This document shows, one piece after another, positions 57,446-64,000 of a stretch of 64,000 bases of DNA. Location of the stretch: the NCBI RefSeq assembly GCF_033115175.1, contig NC_084838.1, forward strand, positions 46,975,468 through 47,039,467. The letters are read 5' to 3'. Under the pieces are notes generated by a model. That model ran no database searches. It was given only the letters and a program-made list of their open reading frames with translations, and was not told the origin of the DNA. Each line of letters begins with the position of its first letter. Positions within the stretch are counted from its first letter, which is position 1. The DNA is from Lepus europaeus (taxonomy: Eukaryota > Chordata > Mammalia > Lagomorpha > Leporidae). The translations under genes and the position numbers were made by a program.

Positions 57446-59334
57446 CTTTTTTTTAAAAATGTTGACAAGTGCCAATGCCAGGCCTGAAATTTTTTTCCTT
57501 AAAAAATAGGCCTGTACCCCTAAACTGTATTAACAGTCATAGTTCTCCAAGTATTAACCTCCTAAGTAAAAAAAAACAGTCCTTGGCAGGTTTATTTAAA
57601 ATGCGGATTCTTACCATCAGAGATATCTACTCATTCTCACATTTTTCAACAAGCAATAAAGAGGATATCTTTGCACATTCAAGTTTGAGAAATATAGAGG
57701 AGTCTTGGCCTTCCACAGACTCTGAGCCCTGTATATTTTACAGGAAAACCAAGCTTACCCAGGTCTTTCCACTCAAACTGACTTAATAAACTTTAGCTAC
57801 TGGACAAAGCTTATAGGAACAGAACAAATCATTTGTTAGACTGAGTAGATATAGCTTTAAGTCTAGGAAAATGTTCTAAGCCTTTGGTTTGTCTTGGTGA
57901 TCCTGTTGTGGAATGGAAGAACTTTGCCAATGAAATTCTAGAAATTGCTGCTACCAGTCCATTAAGCACACATACACGCACACCCGCTCAGAAAACAAGC
58001 CACCACATTTGAGAAGCTTCCCATGTGGTAGTGGTGGTGGTATTTGTGTGTTTCATTGCTATTTTTAATAAGGTTCAAAATTTATCATTTTATTTTTATA
58101 CTAGTTATTGAACAAGAGCAAAAAATGTAAAGAGAGACATGGAAGAAACAGACGGTGAACAGCTAAGCTGAAAGTCTGTGAGAATTAGACATTTGCAGGC
58201 CTGAGCAGAAAATCAGTGCAGTGCACTCCCATTACCCCAGGCCCCATACGTACGCTTGCCAGGTAGGTCTGCGATGAATATCTGTTCTATTTATCCCCAG
58301 ACTTACAAAGTTCCAGGCACTTCTTTTTTTCTTTTTTCTTTTTCTTTCTTTTTTTTTTTTTCTTAAATCAGGGCTTTTCCCAAATAAGGTAGCTTTTTCA
58401 TTAAGCTGTTCCCCCTCCTACATCTATGTTCTCAGTGTCAGAAAGCCACAGAGTCTGCTGTTTTCCAGAATTCTCATTGTATTCTATAACAAAGCACACT
58501 TCCCTTTAGCTGAGTTCAACACTAGAAATGCTTTCAAACTCAAGTTTTCAAAGAATCTAGACATTTTATACCTTTAGCTGTGGGGTCTGACTGCAATTTT
58601 CCTTCCTCTTGATTATGGCTCATTTTAATCTCAAAAAAACATCTGTGATCCCAAGCCTCCTCCACGGATTCTGGAAATGATAGAGACAGTGTCATTTGAT
58701 TCTGGGAGTATAAAACCACAATGTCTCAGAACATGAGTAGGTAGACCACTGTCTGGGAGCCAAGACAACCCAGTGACCATACAGCAGTCAGTGTGGTAGG
58801 CATTAGAAACCCTGGGGTCTTCTTCCAAAGGCTCATGGGAAAATGGTATCCAGGATGCAGTATCAGAAAGTGATGCTGTGGACAGCAGTGACCAGTTCTG
58901 GGAATTTGAGGTCTCAATCCATTGTCATGGGCCAAATTGTCATAGTGGCTTCATAATCTCTGTCAGGTTTTCTCTGGAACTTGATCATGTGGAAGTTTCT
59001 AAAACTCAAAATACTTTATCAAATCTATAACACTCCCATCATGCTGATTTTTTGTTGTACATATTTAACTCTATAACATTTAGTACGTATAATGTGCCAC
59101 ACACAGTGTTGCAATCAGGCAATTTAAATGTGGAAAGCATGAATAATGTACCTTCAGGTAACTCATCAGTCAGTGGTAAAACTGGAAATATACATCATCT
59201 TCCAAGTGCTCAACACAGGCATCCCCTCTCATGAGAAGTCTTCATTGATTAATACTCCTGTGGCCAGTACAATTCTCTGAGAGCCTACAAGATTCCTATC
59301 TCCTCTCTCCCCCATTATATGCCTTTTATAATTA
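57446..59334. other. No gene recognised; T-rich patch
   Basis: Unique-looking DNA with a (T,C)-rich patch at 58322-58363. Frames such as 57469-57786 (105 codons) show no domain. Confidence 0.4.
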
Positions 59335-59909
59335 CACTTGGAATATGAACAGAAGCAATGAGTATGAGGAAATGTCACTCCCATTTTAGGTTATATTAAT
59401 GGACAAAGATGAAGAGATTCCCCAGATATAATTAAGGCCCAAAGTCAGTTGACTGTGAATTAATCAAATGGGAGCTTATCCTGGATGGCTGACATAATCA
59501 GGTGAAAGCCTTTAAAAAGAGGAACTGACTACTGAATGGAGAGATTCTCCTGCTGCCCTTGAAGAAGTAGACCGCCCTGCTGCAAGAAGGTCACATTGCA
59601 AAGATCTGTAAGTGGCCTTTACCTTCAGAGAGAAGCTGGTGGCTGAGAGTCAGCAAGAACACAGATCTTAGACCTACAATAGAACTGAACTCTCCAGCAG
59701 GTTCACAAACGTTGAAGAGGATCGTGCGTTTTAGAAAGGAACACAGTCCCTCCAACGTCTTCATTGCAGCCTGCAAGACACTGGGCACAGGATTTAGCCA
59801 AACAGTACCCAGACGAGCCACAAAATCTGTGCGATAATAAGTGCATATTGTTTTTTTAAAAGATTTATTTTATTTTGTTTGAAAGAGTTACAGAGAGAGA
59901 AGGAGAGAT

Positions 59910-59960
<51 letters not shown>

Positions 59961-60252
59961 GTCCATCCACTGGTTCACTCCCCAAATGGCCACAATAGCT
60001 GGAGCTGGGCCAAGCTGAAGCCAGGAGCCTGAAGTTTCTTCCAGTCTCCCACCTGGGTGCAGAGGCCCAAGCACTTGAGCCATCTTCACTACTTTCCCAG
60101 GTGCATTATCAGGGAGGTGGACTGGAAGTAGAGCAGCCAGGACTCAAATGGGATGCCAGCTTTGCACCCTCTATGCCACAACACCAGTTCACTGCATATT
60201 GTTTTAAGCCATGAATTTGTGGTGACTTTTTACACAAAAATAGAAAATAATA
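59335..60252 (+). mobile_element. MaLR/ERVL-type LTR, sense, split by a CSINE
   Basis: 'aattaaggcccaaagtcagt', 'gaattaatcaaatgggagct', 'tatcctggatggctgacata', 'atcaggtgaaagcctttaaa', 'gctggtggctgagagtcagc', 'gtgcgataataagtgcatat' and, after the CSINE, 'ttaagccatgaatttgtggt' ending in aaaataatac near 60250. This is the order of an old mammalian LTR with a polyadenylation-type 'aataa' near its end. No internal region adjoins. Confidence 0.7.
59855..60192 (-). mobile_element. CSINE, antisense, with (GA)n, inside an LTR
   Basis: 'ttaaaagatttattttattt', an uninterrupted (GA)n at 59914-59957, 'tccatccactggttcactcc', head ending 'gccacaacaccagttcac'. tgcatattgtttt at 59842-59854 and 60193-60205 is an exact 13-bp duplication made within the LTR. 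Confidence 0.95.
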
Positions 60253-60384
60253 CAACCCTCAATTCCAACCTAAAAGTTGCTAAGAACAAGAACAAAGGCA
60301 AAGGCAGATACAGTCATGGCACAAGAGAGGTTGTACAGCCAATGGAGAACATTCTTCCTGGCCCTCAAGAGAGAATCCTGGACC
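60253..60384. other. No gene or repeat recognised
   Basis: Short unique-looking spacer. Confidence 0.4.
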
Positions 60385-60500
60385 TGGCTCTCCAGTAGCT
60401 CAGTGCATGGCATTGGTCAGATCACTTTGCCTATCTGAATCCTACTTAGTTTACTCACATATAAAATGAAGTAGAATTAGATAAACCCTGACAGCCTTCT
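60385..60500 (+). mobile_element. MIR SINE fragment
   Basis: 'tggtcagatcactttgccta', 'tagtttactcacatataaaa', 'tgaagtagaattagataaac' resemble the MIR 3' half. Confidence 0.5.
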
Positions 60501-60894
60501 AATCTAATTTCCTTCAGCCTACAACACTATTTCCTCCATAGCATGGGCCACTCACTTTCCATCTACACCACACCAAACAGTAGCTTACCATCAGCTGCCC
60601 TGAGCCTCCATGAAACAGGAACCCATGAAGAGTGGGCTTTGGAAGAGTAGAGAGGGCCTTGCCTTTCTTGCCTCATCTCCTAAATGTCTTCTAAACAACA
60701 ACAAGAGTAATAGATATTTCAAAGTCTGCAAAACCTAGAAAGACTCAAACCATAAAACTGCATTAGATATCAAGACCTCAAAAGGATCTTAATGCCATAT
60801 GAGACCTCTTTATGTCTCTGTGTGTCTCTGTAAGAATCGGGAGTAACTGAATACAACATTCTTGCTATTACCACCTTAATGTCTCAAGTCATAT

Positions 60895-61040
60895 AATAAT
60901 GAGTACCATTTACTGAACAACCTGATAAGCTCTATCTTCGGTGCTTTACCACTCAGGGAGGATCAATAACTCATTGAAGATTACACAGTGAGTTGGGGAG
61001 AGAATGCTACCCCAGGTCCATCTCAGGCTAACGCTTATGC
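60895..61040 (+). mobile_element. MIR or L2 fragment
   Basis: 'gagtaccatttactgaacaa', 'cggtgctttaccactcaggg', 'ataactcattgaagattaca', 'cagtgagttgggga' resemble a MIR core. Confidence 0.48.
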
Positions 61041-63851
61041 GTCTTCTCTGAGTGACACTTGCACTAACGTCACAGCACTTACCTGCCCCCACACACTCGA
61101 TAAACATTTGCTGATTCCTCATCCACATATCACACCATAGCAGGCCAACAATCTCAGTTTGTCCAGGACTGATGTGTTTTCCAGGGTGCTGGACTTTCAG
61201 TGGTGAATCTAGGAAAATCCCAGGCAAGGTGGGATGAATTGGCCACCCTATGCTACCTGTGCTCAGGGCTGGGGATGCAAAATTAGAACCCAGGGAACAT
61301 GTGGATAAAAAAGTAAAATCCTAAATGTAAGCTTTGGGATTCCGATGCTTTATTTCATTTCTTGGTCATAATCCCATGTGGCCTATCCTAAGTCTCTCAT
61401 GTGATCCATCCTAAGTATGGTCTGCCCAGGCCCATGCCCAGGCCTAAATTACAAGTCCACTTGACTGCTGGGAAGTCTCCCAAAATCTGAACACCAGGTT
61501 TCCTCACCTGCAGGCCTGCATCACTGAATCTAATACTCGACCTGAGATACCCGAGGCTTTGAAGCTTAACTGTTTTTACCTGTAGCCAGTGTTGACCTTG
61601 GATCTACCTAACACCTGAATCTCTGGAGAACAACTTAAGATTTTTCATAAAGTTGTTGTCACCCTGTGATTGGGCTCTATTTCCAAACACAGTAAGACTC
61701 TTATCAACCTTGCATCAACATCTCTACTGACAAGTGGCTTTTAGATATTTCTTGGAACTTCACAACACTATACACTAAGGACATTGGAAATAGGAAAGGC
61801 TTTAGACTGACAGAACATTTCATGTAAAATTTTTGTTTTCAGTCATGTAAAACCTTACCCTGGTCTGTTCTCACTCAGAACTGACCATCGGGGTTAAATG
61901 GGCTGGATCTGGGGGCCTTTGGCTGCTGTGAGCTACAGGGCCAACATCTCTCACAGGTCCATGCCCATGTCATGTCCCAGGGGAAAACCTCTCTAAACAG
62001 CTGAACTCCTTGGACATATTTTACCAGAAGGCAGAGGTAGCTGTTCATAATGCCAAAACCAAGACACCTCCGTAGGCCTAGATATCTGGGCATCCATAGG
62101 GATATCAACCAGAAGCTCTTTATACCATATAATTCAGAGTTCAGAGTCCATTTTGGGGTAGGCTTATCCTGAGCTTCAGCCTGTTCAAATTGAAATGAGA
62201 CCCAAAGCCACTCACTAACTTAGCTATGCCCAAACCATGACTTACTGGTTTTAGCATACCCCTTTCTTCATTTGAACATTGATTAAATAGAAAAATAAAA
62301 TGAAGGAGCAGCCGACTGAGATCTAAAATATCACTTTTGTTACCCATCAAGGTTAAATTGGAAGATGTAGGATATTGATACGCCTGAAAGGGAGACCGCA
62401 CTTAGATCTGCCCACTTCTCTCACCAAAACTGCAGAACTTTCCCTGGGGGAGAGCAGAGAATTAATACTCTCAGTAGTCAGGCTTTCAAAGAGAGAAGTG
62501 GGAAAGAGTGGAGCTGCTTGCACCTAGTTAGCAGCTCTGGAATTTACCAAATAAATCGTGTTTCACCTACATCTCTATGATCACAGGGGCTCAAGGGTGG
62601 GACTTGGACTAACTGAAGAAAACCTCAAGCATGACTACCAAGTTCAGTTCTAGGTAAGAAGTGCCCTTGCTGCACTGAGGCAAAATGCTAGTCAAAATTT
62701 GTGTTGTGTGCTGGGAAAAAAAATCAAATTTAATTGGGTGGTTAAAAAACCATATGTATATAAGTGCCCTAGAAAAACAAAAGAGGGGGTGATGAGAGAC
62801 CCCAGGCAGAATGAAAGGGCTAAGAATACCTTGGAGAGCAGAAATAGACAGGGCTGATACTCCTGACAAAGGGAAAAGCCAGCTAGAATGGAAATTGCTG
62901 TCTGTAGTGCAGGAGGCAGAGTCCTGAGGCACACAAGTGAGAATGAGAAGGGTAGGGAAGGTCTCAACTAGGGCACATGGCTTCTGCCAATCAGAGCAGC
63001 TAGGGCTTCATGCCAGAAGCTATGGGAAGCTTTCGAGCTTCCTGAGCCAGAAACAATAGGCTTAAACTGGAATGAATGCATTTGGAAACCAAAATGAGAA
63101 CATTTTGAAACATTTGGTTAAAATATATAATCATACTTTATATCATGAGTAGGGTTTTCATATCTATGTAAATCAAAATTTTGACTCCACTGTGTAAGAA
63201 GGGAGAAAAGTTATGAAAAACCATTTGTTACAAGGCATTTCTAGTTCCTAAGGAAATGTGCCTTTATGGCAGTGAAAAAGCTGTTAGACTTGCATGGCTG
63301 AAGATTCAAGGCCCCCACTGATGCTTCACAGTTGCTCTTCAGCTACTGAAGCATGCCCTTGAAGAAGGTCCCAGATCAAGTGTTCAGAGTGGCGCAGAAG
63401 AGGGAGAGACGGAGCCAAGAGAGCCTTCATCTGAAATCGTGGATGGTTCTCTCTGGGTGCCAGGCTCCCAAAAGTTCCTTGGGAGATGCTTGAGGATTGG
63501 CCAGAGTCTCCCAGGCACAGCTTAGTGGGTCAAAAGTTCAGAGAAAATCCGGAGCATGAAGCATTATTTTATACCCGACTTTCTATAGGCAGGCCTATAG
63601 GGTCATCATTACACTATGCCTCTAGCTGAAGCCAAGTGAAAAGTGTTCCTCCCCTGAAGCCTTGATGTCCCTGGCATCCAGTAGGATGCACTCTCCCCCA
63701 GGGCACCTCCTCTCAGGAGGGCACAACCTTCTCCTCTCTCCCTATTTCTCCCTGTCCTTACACACCCAACAGGTTGGATTTCCTTCAAGTTTGGATGATG
63801 ACCAGGGGTCACTTGTATTTGATATTTGAGCAAGGAGAACCATAAAACGTG
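61041..63851. other. No gene or clear repeat recognised
   Basis: Unique-looking DNA. A faint L2-like piece lies at 61095-61125 (tcgataaacatttgctgatt). Open frames such as 62609-62932 lack protein-like features. Confidence 0.4.
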
Positions 63852-63970
63852 TATGGGAAAAGTGGAATTAAAAGATCTCAAGGTTACTTTGGTGAAAAAA
63901 AAATATATTTAAATCCACGCATCATTATTTCATAACAGACATTTTCCATGAAGTTTTTGAAGACCTCTCA
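63852..63970 (+). mobile_element. Palindromic element, copy 3
   Basis: 'gtatgggaaaagtggaatta', 'taaatccacgcatcattatt', 'tttcataacagacattttcc' and 'gaagtttttgaagacctctc' match copies 1 and 2 in order. The left inverted end is decayed. It may continue past 63970 toward the window edge. Confidence 0.6.
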
Positions 63971-64000
63971 TACATGGGAAGCTTTTTCATTTGAAGAATT

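Overview
This window is lagomorph nuclear DNA, almost certainly European rabbit (Oryctolagus cuniculus). The main evidence is about twenty copies of the CSINE (rabbit C repeat), a tRNA-derived SINE with a pol III B box, CT-rich tail region and A-rich end. Three copies of the rabbit-type L1 3' end, and older repeats common to mammals (MIR, L2, MER20, MER5A, Tigger, MaLR LTRs), support this. Family names come from recognition of consensus features, not from a database search. I see no intact cellular protein-coding gene, rRNA, tRNA gene, CRISPR array or CpG island. The open frames present are either decayed L1 ORF1/ORF2 or chance frames in repeats and unique DNA. The window reads as intergenic or deep intronic.

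Layout. 1-5430: an antisense L1 (L1-A), cut by the window edge within reverse transcriptase, running back through endonuclease and ORF1 to a decayed 5' region, with three CSINEs inserted. 5431-8140: unrecognised. 8141-8643: a probable solo retroviral LTR. 8644-15081: unique DNA with CSINEs, a MER20, a Tigger-like transposon, a short palindromic element, and a 5'-truncated sense L1 3' end with its own target-site duplication. 15590-19472: a second antisense L1 (L1-B) bounded by a 23-bp duplication, retaining both ends but lacking its middle. 19473-33140: mostly unique DNA with scattered MIR, L2, MER20 and an old L1. 33144-38139: hAT transposons, one CSINE with duplication, an L1 3' UTR copy and an antisense MaLR LTR.

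38140-43325: unique DNA, a GA microsatellite and an old L1 with a 5' inversion. 43326-53413: unique DNA, MIRs, CSINEs and a foldback element. 53414-57445: a dense cluster of four CSINEs and one L1 3' end, all five with visible duplications. 59335-60252: a MaLR-like LTR split by a CSINE. 60253-64000: mostly unrecognised, ending in a third copy of the palindromic element.

No genes work together here; what can be read is insertion history. CSINEs sit inside both antisense L1s, inside the inverted L1 and inside the MaLR-like LTR, so they are younger than those hosts. The most informative points are the internally deleted L1-B, the duplicated L1 3' UTR module, the L1 5' inversion, the palindromic family, and an unidentified repeat shared by two sites. 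I found no sign of a new biological system.
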